Assembly (NCBI GenBank): GCA_027484495.1
Contig: JAIXSW010000137.1
Span: 1-10,469 of the forward strand
Reading direction: 5' to 3'
Length of the DNA stretch: 10,469 nucleotides
DNA from: Gammaproteobacteria bacterium
GTDB taxonomy: Bacteria; Pseudomonadota; Gammaproteobacteria; Enterobacterales; Alteromonadaceae
A program made the translations under genes and the position numbers. Numbering within the stretch: position 1 is the first letter of the stretch; the number at the start of each line of letters is the position of its first letter. The notes beneath the pieces are model-generated. The model ran no database searches and had not been told where the DNA came from. It was given only the letters and a program-made list of their open reading frames with translations. This document shows, piece by piece, positions 1 to 7,002 of the stretch.

Positions 1-1
1 A

Positions 2-262
2 ACGCTGCACCTGGCTGATGATTTAATCAGCCGGTTCTCGTTCAGCAAAACCATCGCGCGGGCTGGTTTAGGCAGCCTCGGTGTATCAGCATCGAACTTC
101 GGTGGTGGCGGTGGTTCTACGCTGTTTGGTGCGCAGCCAACAGCGAACGCGTCAAACCCGGCGGTGGTGCTGCAAAAAATCACCATCGATACCGGTGCGT
201 TACAGCCGGGTTATGTAGGCCCGGTGCAGAGCCGTCGCCTGCAGGCACAGCAGAACCGATGA
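2..262 (+). pseudogene. 3' fragment of a probable TonB-dependent receptor, apparently truncated
   Basis: The frame is open from the window edge to TGA at 260-262 (86 residues); the start lies outside. Bases 11-61 encode LADDLISRFSFSKTIAR, which matches 10 of 17 positions of LTDELITRFAISKAIAL in the complete receptor at the other end of the window (its residues 802-818). In receptors of this type the motif is a conserved late barrel strand. The complete receptor has about 299 residues after it; this frame has only 66, and they contain a glycine-rich run, no recognisable barrel strands, and end in Asn-Arg rather than the terminal aromatic residue needed for barrel assembly. I infer a receptor gene that lost its last 230 or so codons by deletion, frameshift or rearrangement. 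It could instead be an unrelated protein with a chance match, because the similarity covers only one short segment. The neighbouring regulator gene converges on it from the right. Confidence 0.45.
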
Positions 263-400
263 AACTGCCGGCTTTATCCGGTGCTGTTTACGCCATGAAT
301 TTGTTGGGCACAGTCTGTATTCCGCGTGGGCCAGTTTTGTTGCAGCGTCCGCGCCGCCAAAACGTTACGCAATGTGGTGATGCGGCAGAGGTTGTGTTGG
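263..400. other. Convergent intergenic stretch, nothing recognised
   Basis: These 138 bases separate the stop of the receptor-like fragment from the stop of the minus-strand LytTR gene. A 68-codon frame starts at 259 overlapping the fragment's stop codon (ATGA), but it runs antisense into the LytTR gene, has no convincing ribosome site and is not similar to anything I know. No receptor-like coding sequence continues here in another frame. A perfect 6-bp hairpin (CCGGCC / GGCCGG, loop ACTGC, 405-421) covers the last codons of the LytTR gene. It has no T-tract on the minus strand, so it is at best a weak terminator. Confidence 0.4.
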
Positions 401-2032
401 CTAACCGGCCACTGCGGCCGGAGTCAGCATGGCACTGCGTACCGCCGGAATTAAGCGGCGGCTGACCGGGACTTGCTGGCCGCTGGCCAGAATCAACACA
501 GCGCCACTGCCGCTGTCGGTGTCAGTGGTAGTACGGAACTGGCGGACCTTGTGCGCATTGACCAGATAAGAGCGATGCACACGGATAAAGTGGCCGGGCA
601 ATTCCTGTTCGAGTGCCTTCAGCGTGCCGCTGTACAAATGTTGGCGGCCATCCGTCAGCCAAATCTCAGTGTAATCACGCGCCGCCTGACAATAAGCAAT
701 GTCGTCTGCCAGCACCAGCTGGACTTTGCCGGCACTGGTTAACGTCAGGCTGGCCTTTGGCTGCGCGCCCGGATTTTGTTGTAATTGCAGTTGAAGTTGC
801 AGGATCAGCTGTTGATCGGCAAGTTGCTGTCTGAGTTGTTGCTGACGTTGCAGCGCTTGCTCGATAAACAGGCCACAGAGCAGCAAAGTCACCAGCAAAA
901 ACGCCAGAATTTCCTGAAAAATACCGTTCAGCACCATTGCCGATCCGACATACAGCAACAACAAGACGGCACTGCTGCCGGCCCCTTCCGTGCCGGCGGC
1001 ATCTGTGTGCTCGCTCTGATACCAGTGGGTTCCTGCGATCACCGCCGCCAAAGCGGCCGGTAATAAAGTGGCGATGGCGATGCGACCATCAAAACTGTCC
1101 AGCCACCATAGCAAAGGCAGCAACATCAGCAAAGTCGCCAGCGTCCAGAAGCGCCAGCGCTGTGGCTGATAACGCAACAGCGTTAACCACAACAATGCAA
1201 AACCAAAGCCGCAGGCGCACAACAAAATGGCGCAAAGCCGCAGTTCATGCAACGGATAGGGATAACCGAGCAGTCCCCGGCTCATTTCCAGCCATAGCTG
1301 CGCCGCAGCACACAGACACAACAGTGCCAGCAACGCATCCTGTCCACGCGTAGCAAATATCGGTGCTGCATGCCCACTGACTACAGCGCTATTGCCAAGC
1401 AACGCCAGCGCACTGAAATACAACAATCCGGTACATAACACGCCAAGGATCAACAAACCCAGTCCGGTGTATTGCTGCAAATAGGCACTGACATCGCCGT
1501 AAGGGCCAATGCCAATAAAATGAATAGGTTGCGCCAGTTTGAACCAGCCTTGTTGCGCCGACATCAGCAATACCAGTTGATTGCTGCCGGGGCGAAGCTG
1601 TGCGGGCGGCAAATAAATCCGGCTGTCCATTTGGCCGGGGATTTCACTGGCGGCGACACCGGGCTGGCCGTTTTGACCGACCAACCGGCCGTTTAAATAC
1701 ACAGCGCTGGACGCTTTGGCAAAAATAAACAGCGCCAGCGGTTGTGCTGTGGCATCAGATGGCAGGTCAAACGGCAGCTCTAACCACAGCAAGCGGCCTT
1801 GCGGATCGGCGGGTTGCACTGTCTCGTCTTGACAGCCTGCGGCGCTGAAACTGGTCGGTAAGGTCTGGAATTGTCCGCCATCACACCAGGCTTTAATCGT
1901 TAACGCCTGCAGTTGCGGCAGTGCGCGCGGTTGGTGCAGCACCCAGGCGAAACAGCCGAGTAAGATGATCAGCATCAGCGCCAACGCACTGTTGCGGGTC
2001 AGGCGGATACGGGGCAGGGCAAGGGTCTGCAT
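401..2032 (-). CDS. Membrane-bound LytTR-family transcription regulator with a 7TM-DISM-like sensor
   Basis: This 543-residue protein appears to sense a signal at the membrane and bind DNA itself. In order it has: a transmembrane anchor (about residues 16-33); a periplasmic beta-sandwich-like domain (about 45-180) with the VYLNGRLVGQNG segment typical of 7TM-DISM extracellular domains; seven hydrophobic helices (about 189-211, 232-249, 264-286, 295-311, 317-335, 353-371, 373-391); a Gln/Leu-rich helical linker (394-420); and a LytTR domain (about 434-535) with the family segments DIAYCQAARDY, FIRVHRSYLVN and VPVSRR. Cys50 and Cys67 could form a periplasmic disulfide. There is no kinase or receiver domain, so it fits a one-component regulator. 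The start was set at ATG 2032 because GGAG lies 6 bases upstream (2042-2039); an in-frame GTG at 2080 would add 16 residues but lacks such a site. It is divergent from the S33 hydrolase gene. The domain calls are firm; the ligand and targets are unknown. Confidence 0.88.
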   Translation of the reverse strand: MQTLALPRIRLTRNSALALMLIILLGCFAWVLHQPRALPQLQALTIKAWCDGGQFQTLPTSFSAAGCQDETVQPADPQGRLLWLELPFDLPSDATAQPLALFIFAKASSAVYLNGRLVGQNGQPGVAASEIPGQMDSRIYLPPAQLRPGSNQLVLLMSAQQGWFKLAQPIHFIGIGPYGDVSAYLQQYTGLGLLILGVLCTGLLYFSALALLGNSAVVSGHAAPIFATRGQDALLALLCLCAAAQLWLEMSRGLLGYPYPLHELRLCAILLCACGFGFALLWLTLLRYQPQRWRFWTLATLLMLLPLLWWLDSFDGRIAIATLLPAALAAVIAGTHWYQSEHTDAAGTEGAGSSAVLLLLYVGSAMVLNGIFQEILAFLLVTLLLCGLFIEQALQRQQQLRQQLADQQLILQLQLQLQQNPGAQPKASLTLTSAGKVQLVLADDIAYCQAARDYTEIWLTDGRQHLYSGTLKALEQELPGHFIRVHRSYLVNAHKVRQFRTTTDTDSGSGAVLILASGQQVPVSRRLIPAVRSAMLTPAAVAG

Positions 2033-2189
2033 CGATGGCTCCGGTGGCAAAAAAGCTTTGCCGTTTAGCGGAAAAAACACGACCGTTCAGCGCCGTCGCT
2101 GTAATACATCCTACCGTTGGCAGATGACAGCTCGCGAAACAGGTTCAGCCTTGTTTTACTGCGGGAAAGTTAACCAAGGAGTGCATGTT
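2033..2189. promoter_or_regulatory. Divergent control region between the LytTR regulator and the S33 hydrolase
   Basis: These 157 bases must hold the 5' signals of both genes. The hydrolase has a clear ribosome site, AAGGAG at 2176-2181, 8 bases before ATG 2190; the regulator's GGAG lies at 2039-2042. Several GTT-centred 9-mers resembling LytTR half-sites occur (2060, 2082, 2113, 2140, 2166), with the best pair listed separately. I could not identify a convincing -35/-10 pair on either strand; TAATAC at 2102-2107 resembles a plus-strand -10 but has no good -35 partner. Confidence 0.55.
2060..2090 (+). promoter_or_regulatory. Candidate LytTR direct-repeat binding site
   Basis: GCCGTTTAG (2060-2068) and ACCGTTCAG (2082-2090) start 22 bases apart, leaving a 13-base spacer. 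The consensus known for LytTR regulators is a pair of direct 9-mers, [TA][AC][CA]GTTN[AG][TG], about two helical turns apart. The second half-site matches all 9 positions and the first matches 8. The pair lies 28-58 bases upstream of the regulator's ATG, which would allow autoregulation. Further weaker 9-mers in the same direction are ACCGTTGGC (2113-2121, 8 of 9) and AAAGTTAAC (2166-2174, 8 of 9). The motif is degenerate, so a chance match is possible. Confidence 0.35.
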
Positions 2190-3719
2190 ATGTTATTGAA
2201 ATGTCTCACGACAAGCAGTTTGTCCCGTCGCCCGCTGCAGCGCAATGTGGTTCTGGCTATGACAGCTTTACTGATGATGGGTTATAGCGCGCAAAGTTTG
2301 GCGGCGGACAGCAAAGCGCTGCGTTATGCCAATGAAACCGCGTTTCGCTTCACGGCCGGCAATGGTGAAAGCACTGACGCCTTTCGCGGCTTCTTTTTAG
2401 TGCCGGAGAACCGGCAACGTGCTGGTAGCCGCTTACTGAAACTGCATTATGTGCGTTTCCCAGCCAAAACCGCGCAACCGGGCGCGCCGATTATCTACCT
2501 GTCCGGTGGACCTGGTGGTTCCGGCATCCATACCGCGAAGGGTCCGCGTTTTCCGTTGTTTACCGGTTTGACCGCTCAGGCCGATGTGATTGCGCTGGAT
2601 CAGCGTGGTGCCGGTTTGTCTGCTGATGTGAAACCTTGCCAGTCGTCTGTTGTGGTGCCGACCAATCAACGGATCAACGAGCCGCAATTTGCCGCGCTGT
2701 ATCAGCAGGCGTCAGCGGAGTGCCAACAACGTTGGCAGCAGCAAGGCGTCGACCCGCTCGGGTATACCACGGTACAGAATGCGTTAGATCTCGATGCACT
2801 GCGCCAGCATCTGGGCGCCGACAAAGTGACGCTGTGGGGTATTTCTTACGGTACCCACCTGGCGCTGGCGGCCAGCAAGCTATTCCCAGAGCGGCTCGAC
2901 AAACTGGTGCTGGCCAGTGTCGAAGGGTTGGATCAGACGGTCAAACTGCCGGCACAGACCCAGTTATATTTGACGCGTCTGCAGCAGCTGATTGCGCTGG
3001 ACCCGGCATTGCAGGCACGTTTTCCGGATATTGCCGCGTTGATGCAGCAAGTGCTGACGCAGCTCGACAAAACGCCACTGCTGCTGAGCCTGAAACAAGC
3101 CGATGGCAGCAGTCGCGACTTTTTGTTTCAACGCCTGCATCTGCAACTGCTGACGTCGATGTCGTTGGCCGATCCTAACCAGCGTCTGGGCAGATTACTG
3201 CAGTTGTATCAGGGCTTACAGGCGCAACCGGAGGCGATGAAGCCGGTACTGGCAGAGATCCTCGGGACTGGCATGCTCGATGGTTTCATGGCCGGGCCGA
3301 TTGAACTGCAGATGATGTCATTAATGATGGATGTCGCGTCCGGTATCACCGCACCGCGCCTGCAACAGTACCAGCAACAACAGCCGGCGGCTTTGCTGGG
3401 CGGCATGCTGAATTTCCCGATGCCGCAGCTGAACGGCACGGTGCCGGGGCTTGACCTTGGTGATGCGTTCCGGCAGGAAGCTGTCCACGCCATTCCGACT
3501 TTGGTCCTGAGCGGTACGCTGGACGGCCGCACTTACCTGGCGGAACAACAACAGGCGGTCGCCGGATTAACCGCACGCCAGCAGGTCACAGTGCAATATG
3601 GCGGGCATAACCTGCTGGAAAGCTCGCCTGAAGTGCTTGCGGTGATCCAGCAGTTTATCCGCAGCGGCAAGGTCAGTCAGCAGCAGATAGAGTTGCCGGT
3701 GCCTGATTTGGGTCTGTAG
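2190..3719 (+). CDS. Secreted alpha/beta hydrolase, peptidase family S33 (proline iminopeptidase/TAP-like)
   Basis: This 509-residue exported serine hydrolase probably removes N-terminal residues from peptides in the periplasm, as S33 enzymes do; an esterase role is also possible. A signal peptide occupies about residues 1-39 (Arg-rich start, hydrophobic core VVLAMTALLMM, cleavage likely after SLAA). The oxyanion-hole motif SGGPGGSG is at 105-112, followed by the conserved DQRGAGLS at 137-144. The nucleophile is Ser219 in GISYG, the acid is probably Asp445 in SGTLDGRT, and the base His473 in YGGHN. Residues about 250-425 form the inserted helical cap. Length and motif order fit the roughly 500-residue TAP-like branch. 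The start at 2190 is fixed by AAGGAG 8 bases upstream and the signal peptide; the open frame extends back to 1965 but that part is antisense to the regulator. It is divergent from the LytTR gene and converges on the glycosidase. The family is confident; the substrate is not known. Confidence 0.88.
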   Translation: MLLKCLTTSSLSRRPLQRNVVLAMTALLMMGYSAQSLAADSKALRYANETAFRFTAGNGESTDAFRGFFLVPENRQRAGSRLLKLHYVRFPAKTAQPGAPIIYLSGGPGGSGIHTAKGPRFPLFTGLTAQADVIALDQRGAGLSADVKPCQSSVVVPTNQRINEPQFAALYQQASAECQQRWQQQGVDPLGYTTVQNALDLDALRQHLGADKVTLWGISYGTHLALAASKLFPERLDKLVLASVEGLDQTVKLPAQTQLYLTRLQQLIALDPALQARFPDIAALMQQVLTQLDKTPLLLSLKQADGSSRDFLFQRLHLQLLTSMSLADPNQRLGRLLQLYQGLQAQPEAMKPVLAEILGTGMLDGFMAGPIELQMMSLMMDVASGITAPRLQQYQQQQPAALLGGMLNFPMPQLNGTVPGLDLGDAFRQEAVHAIPTLVLSGTLDGRTYLAEQQQAVAGLTARQQVTVQYGGHNLLESSPEVLAVIQQFIRSGKVSQQQIELPVPDLGL

Positions 3720-3731
3720 CGGACCAGTCGG

Positions 3732-3778
3732 TGGCTGGATGCGCACGGACGCGTCTTCAGCCATCGGCCAAATGGCTG
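3732..3778. terminator. Two mutually exclusive hairpins between convergent genes
   Basis: TGGCTG (3732-3737) plus GATGCG (3738-3743) pairs with CGCGTC (3750-3755) plus CAGCCA (3758-3763), giving 12 pairs including one G-T wobble, a 2-base bulge (TT) and the loop CACGGA. The same right arm also forms a second perfect 7-bp hairpin, CAGCCAT (3758-3764) with ATGGCTG (3772-3778), loop CGGCCAA. Only one can form at a time. The position, 12 bases after the hydrolase stop and 44 bases beyond the glycosidase stop on the other strand, suggests transcript-end structure for both genes. There is no T-tract on either strand, so intrinsic termination is uncertain; mRNA 3'-end protection is an alternative. 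Confidence 0.45.
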
Positions 3779-3821
3779 GACGACACATCAGGCTGCCCAT
3801 TTCAGGGCGCCGGTGCACGAT

Positions 3822-6584
3822 TTAATCAGGGTGCTGCTGCGCCGGACTGGCAGGCCATGTCAGCTGCGCCGGGATAAGACCAGGCGAGCTGACCGTGATA
3901 TGAGTGACAGCAGAACCCGCCGTCGGTCTGACAATCGCCAGTCCCAGGCCATTAAATGTCTTGCGGGCGTTGGCCGGGAAAGGTGTGAAATCGGTCGGAT
4001 CGCCATTATCTGTGGCCAATAATTCCACATCAGTCGCACCGGCCAGCTTTATCTGAAAAGGTAGTTTAGCGGTCGGGACCAGCTGGCCTGCACAGTCTTC
4101 TACCCGAATAGTGATGAACAGTAAGGCCGCTGGCTCAGGCTGCTCTGTCTGTAACGCCAGCCGGCAAGGTGCGCCGGTGGTGCCGATTTGTTGTTCTGCC
4201 CAGACCTGACCATTTTTATAAGCCACAACTTTGAGCCGACCCGGTTCATAGCGCACCTGATCCCAGCGTATACGGTATTCGCCGGGCTTTTTCTGCTTCA
4301 GGCCCTGACTTATGCCATTGATAAATAATTCGGCGGCATCGCCGCTGGTGAAGACGTGAACCGGTGTGATATGACCCAGCCGGTCCGGCCAATTCCAGTG
4401 CGGCAGAATATGCACCATCGGCAGATCCGGCCGCCAGGCTGCCTGATACAGATAAAACCGGTCCTTTTTAAAACCTGCTAAATCAATGGCGCCAAAATAC
4501 GAACTGCGGGCGCCATAATAAGGCGTGGGTTCGCCCAGATAATCCCAACCACTCCAGATAAAGCCACCGGCAACTTCCGGATGGGCGGCCAGCGACGCCA
4601 GTACTTTGTCGGCGGAGGAGCCAAAAGGAGCTGTGTAGATTTCATAGCTGCTGACCTGCTGGCTATGTGGATCCCCGCCGGCACCATCGGCGACCGGAGC
4701 ACTGTTGCCAGCGGCCAGCGGGAACAGATACTCGCCGCGGGAGCTGACCGCTGCTGCATTTTCACTGCTGAGCATGAGTTTGTGCGGGAATGCCCGGCGA
4801 AATGCCGGATACTGCGGGCTGGTACGAATACCGGCTAAATGCTGGTAGGCCGGCGCATTGCGAATGCCTTCGCCCTGATAATTCAGGCTGACCAAATCCA
4901 TCACCGCGCTGATGGGCATATCAGGTTTGGCATAGTTAAAAGCGGCGGCAGTGGGGCGCGACGGATCTTCAGATTTGGCGATCTTATGCAGTCTTCGCGC
5001 GACAACTGCGCCTGCTTCGCCGGTATATTGCTCACCAACTTCGTTGCCAACGCTCCAGGCGATCACGGATGGATGATGACGGTCACGCCGGATCAGCGCG
5101 CGCAGGTCGGCTTCGGACCAGTCATCAAAAATCAGATGGAAATCCAGCGGTGTTTTTTTGCGTTGCCAGGCATCAAAGATTTCGTTGATGACTAAAAAAC
5201 CCAGTTCGTCGGTCAGGTCCAGTAAAGCCGGTGCCGGTGGATTGTGCGCCAGCCGGATCGCATTGACGCCCATCTCGCGTAGCAGCAACAACTGGCGTCT
5301 GGCGGCGGCGGGATGAAAAGCAGCGCCAAGTGCACCCAGGTCATGATGCTGGTTAGCGCCCTGCAGATAGATTTTTTCGCCGTTGACCTTGAGGCCAGCT
5401 GTCGCGTCAAACTGCAGATCCCGGATACCAAAGCGTTGCTGTTGCCGATCAACTAACTGATTGTTTTGCCAAATTTCGCTAACCGCCAGATACATATTCG
5501 GTTGTTGACTGGGGCGAGGGCCCCAGAGTTTGGCCTGTTTTAATAAGACGGCACTACTGAGGGTTATCTCGCCACCAGCCGGCACCTGCGTTTTCGTCAG
5601 CGGCAAACGGGCCAGCACTTCGCTGCCGGGCTGGCCTTGCTCCAGGGCATAAATGTGAACGCGCAGTTCCGCTTGCTGCGGAGTTGTGCTCTGGTTGCTA
5701 AGGCGGGTCTGCAGCTGAATATTGCTGTCAGCCCTGCCGTTGCGGGCCTGGTGTGGCGTTGCGGTAATGGTCTGTCCCCACTGACTAAAACTCAGTTTGG
5801 GTGTTTTCACCAGCCAGACTGGCCGATACAAGCCACCGCCGGGATACCAGCGTGACGACGCCGGCGGATTATCCAGTCGGATCGCCAGTTGATTCGGCCC
5901 ATCGAACCGGACATATGGGGTTAGGTCGAGGCGCCAGGATGCATAACCATAAGGCCAACCGCCGACTAACTGACCGTTCAGCCAGACCATGGCATAGGAC
6001 ATCGCCCCTTCGACTTCCAGATAGAGCTGCCGGTCGGCATCTGCCGCGCTGAACTCTAGCTGGCGGCGGTACCAGGCGACTCCCGGGCTAGGTAAACGTC
6101 CCATTCCTCCGCCGACTGCAGCATCATCGCAGGTCAAAAAAGGCCCGCTGATGGCCCAGTCATGTGGCAAGCGGACTTGCTGCCACTGACTATCATCAAA
6201 ACTACTTTGCACAAACGGAAACGATTGGCCTGGTGACGGGCCGGCCGGGCGTTGGTGCCTTGCGGTAGGATCGGCAATAAATGGGTTCGCCCCCGGCAGG
6301 ATCCAGGGTTTCAATATTTGCTGATCGGGGCGGGCGGTGAGCGCTACTTTCGCATCAGGCTCGGCATCTGCGGCTTTGCCGTCTTCATCATCCAACAGGG
6401 GCGGACGTACGTCGTAAATCAGGGCATCGGCCTGACTGGCATCGGCATATTTAAAAAAACGCCATTGTTGGTCCAGCAGCATACGTTCCGTCAGTAGCGC
6501 CGGTGTTGGCGGTGTTGTGTCGCTGACACAGCAAGCCAAACTGCAAACCAGCAGCAGAATGAAACCGTTAAACATAACCCGCAT
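3822..6584 (-). CDS. Exported glycoside hydrolase family 2 enzyme, probable beta-galactosidase (DUF4982 type)
   Basis: This 920-residue retaining glycosidase probably cleaves terminal beta-galactosides in the periplasm or at the cell surface. It starts with a hydrophobic export signal (about 1-18) followed by Cys18-Cys19; the lipobox is imperfect, so lipoprotein anchoring is possible but unproven. Domains in order: GH2 sugar-binding jelly roll (about 125-262, with LPHDWAI and WYRR), an Ig-like domain (about 265-388), the TIM barrel (about 390-690), a DUF4982-like domain (about 725-790) and a C-terminal Ig-like domain (about 803-905). The acid/base is Glu515 in SVGNE and the nucleophile probably Glu608 in LSSENA. 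Residues 58-125 with KPWILPGANPF belong to the family's N-terminal extension. The start at 6584 has AGGAG 7 bases upstream (6596-6592) and directly begins the signal peptide; an in-frame upstream start at 6692 would bury it. Family members also include beta-glucuronidases and mannosidases, so the exact sugar is inferred. It is divergent from the TonB receptor. Confidence 0.9.
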   Translation of the reverse strand: MRVMFNGFILLLVCSLACCVSDTTPPTPALLTERMLLDQQWRFFKYADASQADALIYDVRPPLLDDEDGKAADAEPDAKVALTARPDQQILKPWILPGANPFIADPTARHQRPAGPSPGQSFPFVQSSFDDSQWQQVRLPHDWAISGPFLTCDDAAVGGGMGRLPSPGVAWYRRQLEFSAADADRQLYLEVEGAMSYAMVWLNGQLVGGWPYGYASWRLDLTPYVRFDGPNQLAIRLDNPPASSRWYPGGGLYRPVWLVKTPKLSFSQWGQTITATPHQARNGRADSNIQLQTRLSNQSTTPQQAELRVHIYALEQGQPGSEVLARLPLTKTQVPAGGEITLSSAVLLKQAKLWGPRPSQQPNMYLAVSEIWQNNQLVDRQQQRFGIRDLQFDATAGLKVNGEKIYLQGANQHHDLGALGAAFHPAAARRQLLLLREMGVNAIRLAHNPPAPALLDLTDELGFLVINEIFDAWQRKKTPLDFHLIFDDWSEADLRALIRRDRHHPSVIAWSVGNEVGEQYTGEAGAVVARRLHKIAKSEDPSRPTAAAFNYAKPDMPISAVMDLVSLNYQGEGIRNAPAYQHLAGIRTSPQYPAFRRAFPHKLMLSSENAAAVSSRGEYLFPLAAGNSAPVADGAGGDPHSQQVSSYEIYTAPFGSSADKVLASLAAHPEVAGGFIWSGWDYLGEPTPYYGARSSYFGAIDLAGFKKDRFYLYQAAWRPDLPMVHILPHWNWPDRLGHITPVHVFTSGDAAELFINGISQGLKQKKPGEYRIRWDQVRYEPGRLKVVAYKNGQVWAEQQIGTTGAPCRLALQTEQPEPAALLFITIRVEDCAGQLVPTAKLPFQIKLAGATDVELLATDNGDPTDFTPFPANARKTFNGLGLAIVRPTAGSAVTHITVSSPGLIPAQLTWPASPAQQHPD

Positions 6585-7002
6585 CTCTGAACTCCTGTAT
6601 CGATGACCACTATGCTGTTTTAAGGCATCAACGGACATCGCAGCCAGCATCATTGCTGATTTGACGCTTATGTTTTTTACCGGATACAACATTGTCCTGC
6701 GATTGGCTGGATCTTGGTCTTTTTTGCGTATTCCGTACTTTCGCTCAGCAACAACCCCGTGCGTTTTATGTTATCGCTTTTGCGTTTTTTGCCACTTGGT
6801 TTGACCGCTTTGTCATCCCCCCGCAATATCAATTTGGCCAGCACTGTTGTTAAAAACGTCGGGTCAGATCAACAGGAACGACGAAAAACAGATCAGAAAC
6901 TGCTGCAATATCAATGAGTCAGGCGATTGTGTGTCGGGATTGGGCTGTCCCCGGATTTTTCGCACTGGCAAAAAAACAAGAATAAGTGCGGAGACACAAG
7001 CG
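6585..7002. promoter_or_regulatory. 418-base divergent control region of the glycosidase and the TonB receptor
   Basis: No gene is supported here. It carries the glycosidase ribosome site (AGGAG, 6592-6596, minus strand) and the receptor site (GGAG, 6990-6993, 9 bases before ATG 7003). The 11-mer GCAATATCAAT occurs twice in the same direction (6823-6833 and 6905-6915). CAGATCA also occurs twice, at 6864-6870 and 6890-6896. The stretch 6714-6800 is T-rich on the plus strand, with repeated GCGTTTT-like runs. TTGACC at 6801-6806 could be a -35 box for the receptor, but the -10 partners (CAATAT at 6824-6829 or TATCAA at 6827-6832) are weak. No recognisable LacI, GntR or AraC operator palindrome was found. 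Confidence 0.5.
6823..6915 (+). repeat. 11-bp direct repeat GCAATATCAAT, two copies
   Basis: The identical 11-mer lies at 6823-6833 and 6905-6915, 82 bases apart start to start, both upstream of the receptor start at 7003 and inside the shared control region. The first copy overlaps the weak -10 candidate downstream of TTGACC. Two exact 11-mers in about 400 bases are unlikely by chance alone, and the spacing is near eight helical turns, so a shared regulator site is possible. No regulator family is recognised from the motif. Confidence 0.4.

Noticed and set aside
259..465. 68-codon plus-strand frame overlapping the stop of the receptor fragment by ATGA
   Set aside because: It runs antisense into the end of the LytTR gene, has no clear ribosome site, and its product shows no family features. 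The ATGA overlap is probably coincidental.
937..1353. 138-codon plus-strand frame inside the LytTR gene
   Set aside because: It is antisense to the confident membrane regulator and has an Arg/Thr-rich shadow composition, with no ribosome site or domain.
1965..2189. N-terminal extension of the S33 hydrolase frame
   Set aside because: It would overlap the regulator gene antisense and bury the signal peptide. The strong AAGGAG before ATG 2190 fixes the start.
2636..3178. 180-codon plus-strand frame inside the S33 hydrolase gene
   Set aside because: It is an Ala/Arg-rich shadow of the hydrolase in another frame. The real frame contains the complete catalytic set.
6585..6692. Longer N-terminus for the GH2 enzyme
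   Set aside because: It would place 36 residues before the hydrophobic export signal, whereas ATG 6584 has AGGAG at the right distance and starts the signal directly.
6714..6917. 67-codon plus-strand frame in the divergent control region with a hydrophobic start
   Set aside because: It starts with TTG without a proper ribosome site, overlaps the control region and has a composition typical of a chance frame.
6847..7002. Upstream extension of the TonB receptor frame
   Set aside because: It has cysteine-rich, non-conserved residues before a good signal peptide. GGAG at 6990-6993 supports ATG 7003.
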